Shown here one piece after another: positions 1-7,008 of a DNA stretch of 20,675 bases. Below the pieces are notes generated by a model that saw only the letters and a program-made list of their open reading frames with translations, was not told the DNA's origin and did not search any database. Both the position numbers and the translations under genes were made by a program. Every line of letters begins with the position of its first letter. Position 1 is the first letter of the stretch. Origin of the DNA: Gammaproteobacteria bacterium (lineage in GTDB: Bacteria; Pseudomonadota; Gammaproteobacteria; UBA9214); assembly GCA_029864225.1 (NCBI GenBank), contig JAOTTU010000015.1, forward strand, positions 1 through 20,675, given 5' to 3'.

Positions 1-210
1 AGTGACCTGATTTACAAGCTCAACAAGCAGCAGGCTGAGCTGGGATGCTTCGAGACGGTTGAACTGGACCGTAGTGCTGTCTTCCCGCGTTTGCTTTGTA
101 AGGAAGCAGCGATCCGTCATCAACTTGATCTGGAAGTCGCCGCACAAGATGCAGCAAATTGGTGGAATACCGGCGAGGTGCCGCTGCGGTCGACGCCGGC
201 TTCATCTTAG
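1..210 (+). CDS. 3' end of an unrecognised protein (partial)
   Basis: Frame 1 is open from the first base to a TAG at 208-210, giving the last 69 residues of a protein whose start lies outside the window. The tail is charged with some leucine (it begins SDLIYKLNKQ and ends PLRSTPASS). It has no membrane segment and no motif that I recognise. An intrinsic terminator 95 bases downstream (305-329) fits this being the last gene of its transcript. I assign no function. The reading frame is supported by its continuity and by the terminator; identity would need the upstream sequence. Confidence 0.55.
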   Translation, partial: SDLIYKLNKQQAELGCFETVELDRSAVFPRLLCKEAAIRHQLDLEVAAQDAANWWNTGEVPLRSTPASS

Positions 211-304
211 GGATTGTTTAGTAGCTGACCACCCAGGTGAAGCCATTCACCGGCGCTGATACAGGCTCTCGAACGGCCTAATTATTGGCGGCTTCTCATG
301 ATTT

Positions 305-329
305 GCCCTCCGTCTGAGGGCGGGTTTTT
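305..329 (+). terminator. Rho-independent terminator after the first partial gene
   Basis: Perfect 6-bp stem GCCCTC (305-310) / GAGGGC (316-321) with a 5-nt loop, then GGG and a run of five T (325-329). It lies 95 bases past the stop at 210 and 280 bases before the next gene, so it most likely ends the upstream transcript. Confidence 0.75.
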
Positions 330-609
330 CTACACCTGTACCAGGCCCTCCACTCATGTGTAACTACAGCCGTTTCTTGTATAGTTCGTATCGCGGAGGC
401 TATCATCAGCCTTGAGAATAGCCACAATTTACTAACTGAAGACGTGCCCTTGATGACCTGCAGCCCTGCGGATCATTACCAGCAACGAAAAGCCGGTGGC
501 AGTCAAGAAGACACTGGCATACACGCGGGTAACCGTTCGCAATACGGTTTTTTCATAGCAGGAATCCAAACATTACAGAAGCAACGACTATCGTAATCAG
601 GAGACCAAG
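330..609. other. Intergenic leader before the haem lipoprotein gene
   Basis: About 280 bases without a convincing gene. It must contain the promoter of the 610 gene, but I found no clear -35/-10 pair with proper spacing. It contains a terminator-like hairpin (531-553). A 47-codon open frame (453-596) crosses that hairpin but has no good Shine-Dalgarno sequence and is not accepted as a gene. Confidence 0.5.
531..553 (+). terminator. Terminator-like hairpin in the leader (possible attenuator)
   Basis: Perfect 6-bp stem AACCGT (531-536) / ACGGTT (544-549) with a 7-nt loop, the 3' arm running into four more T (550-553). It sits only 57 bases before the ATG at 610. It could be an attenuator in the leader of the haem lipoprotein gene, or the end of a short upstream transcript. 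The stem has only three G-C pairs, so its strength is doubtful. Confidence 0.35.
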
Positions 610-1173
610 ATGAGAAAGATTGCCCTATCAATAATTGGCCTGGGACTCATCACCGGATGTACTGTGGCCGATGAACTCGAACAGCGCAATGCCGAGAGCG
701 CTGCCGTCGCCATGGAATTTATGAAGGCCCTTAAAGGCGAACTCCAGGCCGCCATGCAAGAGGGCGGACCAGTCAATGCCATTCAGGTCTGCAACATGCG
801 GGCACCGGAGATAGCTGCCGGCTTCTCGGAGAAGAAGGGCTGGACGGTCGCGCGCACCAGTCTCAAATACCGTAATCCGGATAACGCACCGGATGCATGG
901 GAGCGCAAGGTCCTGGAACAGTTCGAAGAGCGCAAGGCCAAAGGCGAGGACCCGAAACAGCTGTCCTATGCCGAGGTGGTCGAGGCTGATGGGACGAAAA
1001 CATATCGTTTCATGAAAGCCATCCCCACCGCTGCTGTCTGCCTCACCTGTCACGGTGAAAAAATCGATTCCAGCGTGGAGGCCAGGATCCAGGAACTCTA
1101 CCCCGAGGACCAGGCACGCGGCTATAACGAGGGTGATATTCGCGGCGCCTTCACCATCACGCAGCCGATGTGA
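610..1173 (+). CDS. DUF3365 / Tll0287-like haem lipoprotein
   Basis: A 187-residue exported lipoprotein, probably anchored to a membrane on the periplasmic side. Residues 1-17 form a lipoprotein signal ending in the lipobox LITGC, with Cys17 as the lipidation site. The rest matches the DUF3365 (Tll0287-like) family: an Ala/Glu-rich N-terminal helix, the VCNMRAPEIA segment, then a c-type haem motif CLTCHG (Cys144, Cys147, His148) near the C-terminus. Family members bind one haem c in a PAS-like fold and are thought to act in redox sensing or signalling; a precise role is not established. The start is supported by AGGAGA (599-604), 5 bases before the ATG. The gene is apparently monocistronic, with a strong terminator directly downstream. 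Confidence 0.85.
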   Translation: MRKIALSIIGLGLITGCTVADELEQRNAESAAVAMEFMKALKGELQAAMQEGGPVNAIQVCNMRAPEIAAGFSEKKGWTVARTSLKYRNPDNAPDAWERKVLEQFEERKAKGEDPKQLSYAEVVEADGTKTYRFMKAIPTAAVCLTCHGEKIDSSVEARIQELYPEDQARGYNEGDIRGAFTITQPM

Positions 1174-1207
1174 AAACCGGCCCGCGACCGGGCGAGTGAA
1201 GACAACC

Positions 1208-1235
1208 AAGGCCCGGCACCGCCGGGTCTTTTTTT
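1208..1235 (+). terminator. Strong Rho-independent terminator of the haem lipoprotein gene
   Basis: CCCGGC (1212-1217), loop ACC, GCCGGG (1221-1226). The stem extends outward through a G-T wobble and three more pairs (1208-1211 with 1227-1230), followed by a T run to 1235. A second small hairpin, GCCCG/CGGGC (1180-1193), lies between the stop codon and this terminator. Confidence 0.9.
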
Positions 1236-1324
1236 GCACTGCCCCCGGCCAGCGGAACAACATTGCCCGCTGAGATGCGGCAACGGCCACCCCATCGAGA
1301 AGCAGCGTCGCCTGCTGCCGCTAA

Positions 1325-1352
1325 CCCGGATGAGGCCCAGCGTTACTCCGGG
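1325..1352. repeat. REP-like extragenic palindrome (single copy)
   Basis: Outer arms CCCGGA (1325-1330) and TCCGGG (1347-1352) pair perfectly around a 16-nt interior containing GAGGCCCAGCG. The pattern resembles the widespread proteobacterial extragenic palindrome with a CCCGGATGAGCGCAGCG core and TCCGGG end. Recognition is from memory of that family. Only one copy lies in the window, so repetition cannot be shown here. Confidence 0.45.
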
Positions 1353-1606
1353 ATAACGTTCACGCGATAACACGGTTTTGATCCACTTCATCATTCGGGT
1401 TCCACAGTGCCGTATCCAGGCTACGCCGTTGCGTATTGCATGCATGTCGGATGTTAAATAATTAGCAAATAATCATTATCTAATGTACTGAAAACGATTT
1501 AGGAAAAAATACTTATTTCCCTTTAGCCTGTTGAATGTAGAAGGTAAGGCGAGTAGAAAGAGGTGGAGAGTATCCAAGTGAAACCCGCGTGTAACACTCT
1601 CGAGGC

Positions 1607-1635
1607 CCTGTGGTTACTCACAGGCACCTTATAAT
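1607..1635 (+). promoter_or_regulatory. Inverted repeat abutting a TATAAT box (possible operator/promoter)
   Basis: CCTGTG (1607-1612) and CACAGG (1619-1624) form a perfect inverted repeat with a 6-nt spacer. It is followed 5 bases later by TATAAT (1630-1635), a perfect -10 consensus. The inverted repeat occupies the position where the -35 box would lie, and no good -35 is visible, which would fit an activator-dependent or repressor-covered promoter. The box is 231 bases upstream of the rhodanese ATG. Confidence 0.35.
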
Positions 1636-1645
1636 CATACTAACG

Positions 1646-1662
1646 CAAATGTAATTCATTTG
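1646..1662. promoter_or_regulatory. 17-bp perfect palindrome, operator candidate
   Basis: CAAATG (1646-1651), spacer TAATT, CATTTG (1657-1662). Perfect dyad symmetry with a short AT-rich spacer is typical of binding sites for dimeric regulators. It lies 10 bases downstream of the TATAAT box, where a repressor could block transcription. The regulator is unknown and none is encoded nearby. Confidence 0.35.
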
Positions 1663-1789
1663 ACGTAAGGGTCTCGCGGACCGGCAAGAGATAAGAATAC
1701 GATTTAACCGGATAACCCTTATATCCATTTCATTACACAGAACATGGAATAGATTAGTCTTGGCCTGCGTCATTAATCATTAGACGGTT

Positions 1790-1813
1790 ACCTAAAGAAT
1801 CTCTGAATTAGGT
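1790..1813. promoter_or_regulatory. Inverted repeat in the rhodanese leader
   Basis: ACCTAA (1790-1795) and TTAGGT (1808-1813) are perfectly complementary with a 12-nt spacer, 53 bases before the rhodanese ATG. It could be an operator half-site pair or a weak RNA hairpin; there is no T run after it. Confidence 0.25.
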
Positions 1814-1866
1814 GAAAAACTCAGGACAGTGAGCGTGGAAAAAAATTCAATCAGGAGGAAAGAGAA

Positions 1867-2874
1867 ATGAAGAAGTCGATAACATTTGTTGTTCGCGGCA
1901 TCATGGTCGCATTGCTCGTCTGGGGCGGCAGCGCTGCGGCGGGGTGGGCAAACCCCGAGCTTATCGTCAGCGCAGATGAGCTCAAGAAGGGTATGGAAAC
2001 TAAAGGTTGGGTAGCGGTCGACTGCCGGGACCTGAAGGACTATGCCGCGGGCCATATCCCGGGGGCGATCAGTTTTGGTAAACAATGCAAGAAGGCGCTT
2101 CGGGATGCCACCTCGCGGGTCTTCCGAGACGTTTCGAAATACGAAAAATTGTTTGGCAAGGTGGGAATAAGTAATGACACCCACGTGGTCTTCTACTATG
2201 ACGGGTTGAAGACGATGAACGATGCCACCGTCGGCTTCTGGGTCATGGAGTACCTCGGCCATGACAAGGCCCATGTCCTCAACGGCGGCATCGACGCCTG
2301 GCGCAAGGCCGGTAATCGGCTCGACAACAAGCCGGTCAAGTTGACGGAGACCACCTTCAAGGCCAATGTCAAACCGTCTGTTTACAGCAGTACGGACGAG
2401 ATACTCGAGATTGCTGCCGGCAATGCGCCGGGCACGCAGCTCCTCGACTCGAGATCAAGCAAGGAGCACAATGGTAGTGATATCCGGGCGCTGCGGGGTG
2501 GCCATGTGCCGAACACGACCCTTCAGGTCTCGCATAAGGATACATTGCTCCAGGAGAAAAACAGTAAGACCGGCAAGACGGAGGCTGTCGCCTACCTCGA
2601 TGCGGATACCGCCGCGAAGGCATTTGCGCCACTGGACAAGAACAAGCGCGTTGTGGCCCACTGTCAGACGGGCACCCGCTCGACCATGACCTACCTGCAG
2701 CTGCGGGCCCTCGGGTTCAAAGATCCGGCGAACTGGGATGATTCATGGCGCATATACGGGTCCACGCTGGATTATCCGGTCGAGGACGAGCAGTGGTACA
2801 ACTTCGACGGTGTGAACAAGAAGATCCAGAGCCTGGAGAAAAAGGTCGCGGAACTTGAGAAGGCCAAGAAATAG
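1867..2874 (+). CDS. Exported tandem-rhodanese sulfurtransferase
   Basis: A 335-residue protein with an N-terminal signal peptide (about residues 1-28, cleavage near GWA-NPE), so it should act in the periplasm. It has two rhodanese domains, about 33-145 and 165-305. The first carries the structural motifs DCRDLKDYAAGHIPGA and VLNGGIDAW but lacks the catalytic Cys: the loop position reads YYDGLK, as in the inactive domain of classical thiosulfate sulfurtransferases. The second has the active loop HCQTGTRST with Cys266. Charged heptads at the C-terminus (IQSLEKKVAELEKAKK) suggest a short coiled coil. Such enzymes move sulfane sulfur from thiosulfate or persulfides to thiol acceptors. The start is fixed by AGGAGG 8 bases upstream. 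It leads the sulfur block with YeeE/YedE and TusA, so it may prepare or present the imported sulfur. The exact donor and acceptor are unknown. Confidence 0.88.
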   Translation: MKKSITFVVRGIMVALLVWGGSAAAGWANPELIVSADELKKGMETKGWVAVDCRDLKDYAAGHIPGAISFGKQCKKALRDATSRVFRDVSKYEKLFGKVGISNDTHVVFYYDGLKTMNDATVGFWVMEYLGHDKAHVLNGGIDAWRKAGNRLDNKPVKLTETTFKANVKPSVYSSTDEILEIAAGNAPGTQLLDSRSSKEHNGSDIRALRGGHVPNTTLQVSHKDTLLQEKNSKTGKTEAVAYLDADTAAKAFAPLDKNKRVVAHCQTGTRSTMTYLQLRALGFKDPANWDDSWRIYGSTLDYPVEDEQWYNFDGVNKKIQSLEKKVAELEKAKK

Positions 2875-2909
2875 CCTGTCTTCACCCGAGTTCACCGAAA
2901 TCGGTCTGT

Positions 2910-2941
2910 GGCCAGGCGGGATAAACGCGTTCCGCCTGGCC
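2910..2941 (+). terminator. Strong hairpin after the rhodanese gene, without T run
   Basis: Perfect 10-bp stem GGCCAGGCGG (2910-2919) / CCGCCTGGCC (2932-2941), extendable inward by a G-T and an A-T pair. The 3' flank is GGTTCTGACC rather than a T tract, so it is not a canonical intrinsic terminator. It may protect the rhodanese mRNA end or reduce read-through into the GT39 gene. Confidence 0.4.
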
Positions 2942-3035
2942 GGTTCTGACCTGGTTCACCATCCCTTCGGCTGCAGACAGTGAGCACTCTCTTTTCTGTT
3001 AGCGGTAACGGGCATCGACGGCCTTCCACCTCGGC

Positions 3036-4835
3036 ATGCGCACAGGCCGGATGTCCGCAGTCATGCCGTTCCTGACACCTGGAGGCACGCTGGCCTGGCG
3101 ACGTCCATGGTTCGGCGCATTCGCTGATGTACTGAGAATCAGCGGCAGGCGGTTTGGGTTGAAGCGGCAGGAAGATTCCCTCTGGGTGGTGTTGATTTCG
3201 CTGTGTGCGCTGACCACATTACTCGGCCTGTACATCCTGCGCAGTCTGGATGACAACCGCCTTACAAGTTGGTGGTGGGTCTTTGACAGCATCGCGCCGT
3301 TCGCATTTTTCCTGATGCTCGTGGCCGGTATTTTGTTGGCATACGGGATTTCGAGGCTGTCTTTGCGTGGTCGGGCTGCGGTGCCGTTGCTGTTCATGGC
3401 AGCGTTTCTCATTACGGCGGGTCTGTGGCAGCAGCCGGAGGTCATCGTTGATGCTGCAAGACACTTCATGCAGGCCAAGTACCTCGAGCTCCACGGGATT
3501 GGGTATTTCCTCATGGCATGGGGCAACGACATTCCGGCATGGACAGACTTGCCGCTGGCACCGCTCATCCACGGGCTAATCTTCCAGGTCTTCGGTGAAA
3601 GCCGGGTTGCCGTGCAGGTTTTCACGAGCCTTCTGTTCTCGGGCACGGTGGTACTGACCTATCTCATTGGAAAGACACTGTGGTCCAGGGATCTCGGCCT
3701 GTATGCAGGCATGCTACTGCTCGGCATGCCCTATCTCCTGACTCAGGTGCCACTGATGATGGTCGATGTGGCGGCGATGTTCTTCCTGACACTGGCCGTA
3801 TTCACGACCGTCACAGCCGTCGCCCGCGGCGGCCCGGTGCTCTGCGTGATGGCAACTGTTGCGATAACCCTGGCAATGCTGGCGAAGTACTCGAACTGGC
3901 TGATGCTGAGCGTTGTGCCCATTATCGCGCTGGTTCATGCACGACTGGGTTGGAAGGTCGTTTTCCTGCGTGCGGCGGCAGTGGCGGCGGGTGTGCTGGT
4001 GCTAATGGGCATCTTCCTGTACGCGAAGTTCGACGTCGTCGCCGGGCAGATCAGTTTGCTGCACAGCTATCAGGTGCCCGCTCTCGGACGCTGGGGGGAA
4101 TCTCTGTTGTCCACGTTCTTTTTCCAGATCCACCCGTTTGTAACTCTCGCGGCCGTTCTCTCCGTGTACCTCGCAGTAAAGAAGAAAGACGTAAAATACG
4201 CGATCATCGGCTGGATGTTGCTCGTCGTGATGGTTCTGGATTTGCGGCGGATTAGGTACATGCTGGTGGTGTTGCCCATGCTGGCACTGATGGCCGCCTA
4301 CGGGCTGGAAACTATAAAGTGTGTCGAATACAGGAAATTCATCGCGGCCAATGCGGTAGTCACTGCTGCCTTGATTGTCGCCGTCGGCTATTTCCCTTTC
4401 TTCCAGAGTACGAGCGCAAACAACATCAAGCAGGCCGGCGAGTACCTCGATTCGATCCACGCGGGCACGGCAGAAGTCCATGTGCTTCCCCAGACAACGT
4501 CTTCGGTGAATCCTGCAGTGGCAGTGCCCATGCTGGATTTATTCACCGACCAGCAACTCGTCTACCACGCGGATATGGGCACTGCGCATGCAGCACAGGC
4601 GATTGCTGAACTGCCCTGGCGATGGACCTGGGAGGTGGGCAGTCCAGAGTATCTGCCGCCTGCCGGAACCAGCGGCCCGGCGCCGACTATAGTGGTTATC
4701 CAAAGCGAAGCGAATCAGCCGGTTCCGGATTATCTGGCGAAGCGTATTGATGGTTATAACCTCCAGAAAGAATTTACAGAAACGAGTCGTGTATTCAGGT
4801 TCAGGACAATCGTAAGGATTTATCGGCGGGCATAG
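3036..4835 (+). CDS. GT39/ArnT-like membrane glycosyltransferase
   Basis: A 599-residue polytopic membrane protein, probably in the inner membrane. Hydrophobic spans begin at about residues 48-68, 85-105 and 115-131 and continue in clusters to about 445, followed by a soluble C-terminal part of about 150 residues. After the third span there is an extracytoplasmic loop with the GT-C/PMT-like pattern: VDAARHFMQAKYLELHG (around Asp139), WGNDIPAWTDLPLAPLIHG (around 162-180) and VFGESR. This resembles the acidic first loop and P-L-x-x-L segment of GT39/ArnT enzymes, which transfer sugars from polyprenyl phosphate donors to proteins or lipids. In-frame stops at 3000 and 3006 leave ATG 3036 as the first start; ATG 3051 and 3063 are alternatives, and no strong ribosome site is visible. 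The substrate cannot be deduced. Its place between rhodanese and YeeE/YedE is unusual. Confidence 0.72.
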   Translation: MRTGRMSAVMPFLTPGGTLAWRRPWFGAFADVLRISGRRFGLKRQEDSLWVVLISLCALTTLLGLYILRSLDDNRLTSWWWVFDSIAPFAFFLMLVAGILLAYGISRLSLRGRAAVPLLFMAAFLITAGLWQQPEVIVDAARHFMQAKYLELHGIGYFLMAWGNDIPAWTDLPLAPLIHGLIFQVFGESRVAVQVFTSLLFSGTVVLTYLIGKTLWSRDLGLYAGMLLLGMPYLLTQVPLMMVDVAAMFFLTLAVFTTVTAVARGGPVLCVMATVAITLAMLAKYSNWLMLSVVPIIALVHARLGWKVVFLRAAAVAAGVLVLMGIFLYAKFDVVAGQISLLHSYQVPALGRWGESLLSTFFFQIHPFVTLAAVLSVYLAVKKKDVKYAIIGWMLLVVMVLDLRRIRYMLVVLPMLALMAAYGLETIKCVEYRKFIAANAVVTAALIVAVGYFPFFQSTSANNIKQAGEYLDSIHAGTAEVHVLPQTTSSVNPAVAVPMLDLFTDQQLVYHADMGTAHAAQAIAELPWRWTWEVGSPEYLPPAGTSGPAPTIVVIQSEANQPVPDYLAKRIDGYNLQKEFTETSRVFRFRTIVRIYRRA

Positions 4836-4886
4836 CCCCGGTTTTCGCCGCGCGTAGAAAGTCTCATAGATAAGGAGGAAAAGTCG

Positions 4887-6377
4887 ATGCAACAACAAGT
4901 CGCAAATGTGGCTACTGCCGAGACTGCAGTGGCCAAGATGACACTGGAAGAGGAGGCAAAAAGAAAAAAACGGCTCTGGGCCCTGGGCCTGCTTGGGTTT
5001 TTCGCGATTGTCAGCGTCGGGACCTTTGCCTACAACGAGTACTACATCTATCTCTCGGTGTACCTGTGGTTCGGAATGATCTACGGGATGTGCCTGCAGT
5101 ACGGGAGATTCTGCTTCTCGTCAGCATTCAGGGATCTCTTTGCCATCAAAGTCCCGCGGATGCTCGTCGGGATCGTCATCGCAACCTTGCTGTTCGGGGC
5201 AGTTTCTGCGCCGATTACGGCGATCGGGCTGAGCACCTTCCATGCGGCGCCGGTCAGCAGCCATGCGATTATCGCCGGTGTGTTCTTCGGCATCGGTATG
5301 GTGATCGCCGGCGGCTGTGCCTCGAGCTCGCTGTACAAGACCGGCGAGGGCAACATGAACGCGCTCATCGTGATTCTGTCCCTCAGCCTCACGCAGGCGC
5401 TGTTTGCCGACGTCGGCGGCTGGGCCAACAACTTCGTGCCGGAAGCCTGGACGCAATCGGCGGCCGCGAGGGGCCTGCCCGCATCGATCAATGTGACTGA
5501 CGGCTGGGTGGACCAGTATCTCGCCGGCTACGTCTGGAACCAACCGGCAGTGACCTATGCGGAAGTGCTGGGCATGTCGAACGCATCGGTCTCGGGTGCC
5601 TTCGTGGGCAACCTGCTGGTGGGCATCGTGGTGCCCGCAAGCTTGCTGCTCGCCGTGGTCTACGTCCTTTACTGGCGCAAGGGATACCGCAGGAAACAGC
5701 AGAAAGCAGGCAAAGACGTTTCGGGCTTTACCGGCGAATTAGCCGGCTACTGGTCAATGATCATCGCGAACAAGCGGACCGCCATTGCCGGGCTGATCCT
5801 GGGTATCGCCTGTGCACTGCACATGCTGGTGATTCAGGGTTTGCGCGTCAAGTTCGGCTTCAAGAATGCCGGGGTGTTGCTCGAGCGAATTGGCTGGGAC
5901 TTCGGCCTGTCTGTTCAAGGTACCGTCTTTGATCCGGGTTACTGGTACGTGACGACCCAGGAGGCACAATGGGTTGGCTGGACGCTACAGAAAATGGGTG
6001 TCGAGAACCTGGACAACATCTATTTTGGATTCGTGAACGGCATTCCGAACCCGGCGATCAATCCGGCCGACTGGATGTCGTTTGCGCTAATCGGTGGCGC
6101 GGCGATCATCGCGCTCTACCATAACGAGTTCAAGTTCAAGAAGCCGACCTGGGAGACTGCCATGTGGTCAGTCATCGGTGGGGCGTTCATGGGCATCGGC
6201 GCCAGGCTAGGACTCGGGTGCAACGTGGGCGCATTCTTCGTGCGGGTTGCCAACGGTGACTGTTCGGGATGGTTGTTCGGCCTGGGAATGGCGGGCGGGG
6301 CCTATATGGGAGTCAAGTTCTTCAACTGGTGGACAGAGAGAAAGCTCGCCAAAGAGGCTGAAGCATGTGGTTTATAA
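4887..6377 (+). CDS. YeeE/YedE-family sulfur-compound transporter
   Basis: A 496-residue polytopic inner membrane protein of the YeeE/YedE family, whose characterised members import thiosulfate. The family motifs are present: YGRFCFSSAFRD (Cys76), AGGCASSS (Cys144) and GLGCNVGAFF (Cys445). The last two sit in equivalent places in two pseudo-symmetric halves. The conserved cysteines are thought to relay the substrate along the pore. A hydrophilic cytoplasmic N-terminus (about 1-30, rich in Lys/Glu) precedes the first span. At 496 residues it is longer than the roughly 350-400 of E. coli YeeE, with extra sequence in the middle (about 180-330). AAGGAGG (4872-4878) places the start at ATG 4887. 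TusA follows 30 bases after the stop, the classic transporter-carrier pairing, so import coupled to TusA loading is likely. Confidence 0.92.
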   Translation: MQQQVANVATAETAVAKMTLEEEAKRKKRLWALGLLGFFAIVSVGTFAYNEYYIYLSVYLWFGMIYGMCLQYGRFCFSSAFRDLFAIKVPRMLVGIVIATLLFGAVSAPITAIGLSTFHAAPVSSHAIIAGVFFGIGMVIAGGCASSSLYKTGEGNMNALIVILSLSLTQALFADVGGWANNFVPEAWTQSAAARGLPASINVTDGWVDQYLAGYVWNQPAVTYAEVLGMSNASVSGAFVGNLLVGIVVPASLLLAVVYVLYWRKGYRRKQQKAGKDVSGFTGELAGYWSMIIANKRTAIAGLILGIACALHMLVIQGLRVKFGFKNAGVLLERIGWDFGLSVQGTVFDPGYWYVTTQEAQWVGWTLQKMGVENLDNIYFGFVNGIPNPAINPADWMSFALIGGAAIIALYHNEFKFKKPTWETAMWSVIGGAFMGIGARLGLGCNVGAFFVRVANGDCSGWLFGLGMAGGAYMGVKFFNWWTERKLAKEAEACGL

Positions 6378-6407
6378 CGTGGTTGTGACAATACAGAGGT
6401 ATCGACA

Positions 6408-6659
6408 ATGGGTATGACATTTGAAAAGAAAGAAGAGGGGCGTTATGTACTGAACGTCAACGGTTATGTGTGTCCGCATCCGCAGATATACACCAAAAAA
6501 GCACTGGAGAAGCTGGGCTCAGGCGATTTCCTGGAGCTTATTTTCGACAATCCGTCATCCGGCGAATCCATCGAGGCGATGATAGAAAATGACGGCAACG
6601 AGCTGGTGGAAAAGAAGACAGAGAGCGGCCAGTTCGAATGGCTTATTCAGAAGGCATAG
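6408..6659 (+). CDS. tusA: TusA-family sulfur carrier protein
   Basis: An 83-residue cytoplasmic protein with the TusA/SirA/YedF signature: the CPHPQ motif at residues 22-26, with Cys22 as the persulfide-carrying residue, then a Lys-rich first helix (YTKKALEKLGSGD), a central LELIFDNPSS strand-turn and a final EWLIQKA strand. TusA proteins carry sulfane sulfur as a Cys persulfide between partners. The gene follows YeeE/YedE by 30 bases with AGAGGT (6395-6400) as ribosome site, so it is probably the specific acceptor for sulfur brought in by that transporter (a YeeD-like role) and possibly the donor to the DsrE-like proteins downstream. The family is clear; the exact orthologue (TusA versus YeeD) is not. 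Confidence 0.92.
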   Translation: MGMTFEKKEEGRYVLNVNGYVCPHPQIYTKKALEKLGSGDFLELIFDNPSSGESIEAMIENDGNELVEKKTESGQFEWLIQKA

Positions 6660-6674
6660 CCCTGCGAGGCTGTT

Positions 6675-6704
6675 GCCGATCGCGCATTGGCGGACCGTTT
6701 TTTT
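6675..6704 (+). terminator. Weak terminator-like structure after tusA
   Basis: GCCGAT (6675-6680) can pair with ATTGGC (6686-6691) through one G-T wobble around a CGCGC loop. A run of seven T (6698-6704) begins 6 bases after the stem. The gap between stem and T run makes it imperfect. It may cause partial termination between tusA and the small membrane protein genes. Confidence 0.3.
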
Positions 6705-6736
6705 CAGCATAATCTATTTAAGAGAAGAGGGTCGTT

Positions 6737-6928
6737 ATGAAGAGTGATCTGTGGATTGTTTTTGCAGTGACCGCCGGGTTTCTGGGTTTCCAAATGGGCT
6801 ATGCTTTGCCGCCGATGCAAGAGGTCGGCCTCTCGGCCTTTGGTCACGGCGATAAGCACGTCGAGGAATCCGCCGAGGCCGATGCCGCAATGGAGCAATT
6901 CAAGGAACTGGAAAATCTGATGAAATAA
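6737..6928 (+). CDS. Small single-span membrane protein A, unknown function
   Basis: A 63-residue protein. Residues 5-24 (LWIVFAVTAGFLGFQMGYAL) form one hydrophobic span or uncleaved signal anchor. A short acidic and helical tail follows (VEESAEADAAMEQFKELENLMK) that could pair with a partner. No Cys is present, so it cannot carry sulfur itself. GAAGAGGG (6724-6731) 5 bases before the ATG is a good ribosome site. It lies between tusA and a second small protein of like design. I know of no family name; an accessory or anchoring subunit for the neighbouring transporter or carrier is one guess. Confidence 0.65.
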   Translation: MKSDLWIVFAVTAGFLGFQMGYALPPMQEVGLSAFGHGDKHVEESAEADAAMEQFKELENLMK

Positions 6929-6993
6929 CCACAGCGCCGGTCAGTGTGCCTCAGGCGTGACTGATCATCCGGCGTGTCTGAGTGCGTAGGAGA

Positions 6994-6999
6994 GGGGAG
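6994..6999 (+). promoter_or_regulatory. Ribosome binding site favouring a TTG start at 7009
   Basis: The purine stretch AGGAGAGGGGAGA (6988-7000) is too close to the GTG at 6982 to serve it and actually lies inside that reading. GGGGAG (6994-6999) is 9 bases before TTG 7009, so translation probably starts there. Confidence 0.5.
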
Positions 7000-7008
7000 A
7001 CCAGGAAA

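Larger units (their letters stand above)
1236..1866. other. Long AT-rich intergenic region upstream of the sulfur block
   Basis: About 630 bases with no supportable gene. The first part (to about 1440) is GC-rich and holds a REP-like palindrome (1325-1352). The rest is clearly richer in A+T than the flanking genes and contains several perfect hexamer inverted repeats and a TATAAT box, listed separately. It ends in the good ribosome binding site AGGAGG (1853-1858), 8 bases before the rhodanese ATG. The size and structure suggest a regulated promoter region. Confidence 0.5.

Noticed and set aside
453..596. 47-codon plus-strand open frame (ATG 453 to TAA 594-596) in the leader of the haem lipoprotein gene
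   Set aside because: No proper ribosome site, no recognisable feature, and it runs through a terminator-like hairpin.
628..1290. 220-codon minus-strand open frame
   Set aside because: It is the antisense of the haem lipoprotein gene and its terminator. The protein has low-complexity composition and no motif, whereas the plus-strand reading has a lipobox and CxxCH.
1660..1665. TTGACG as a -35 box
   Set aside because: No acceptable -10 sequence lies 16-18 bases downstream.
3680..4255. 191-codon plus-strand open frame inside the GT39 gene
   Set aside because: Arg/Gly-rich out-of-frame reading with no motif. The GT39 frame is continuous and has a membrane-protein pattern.
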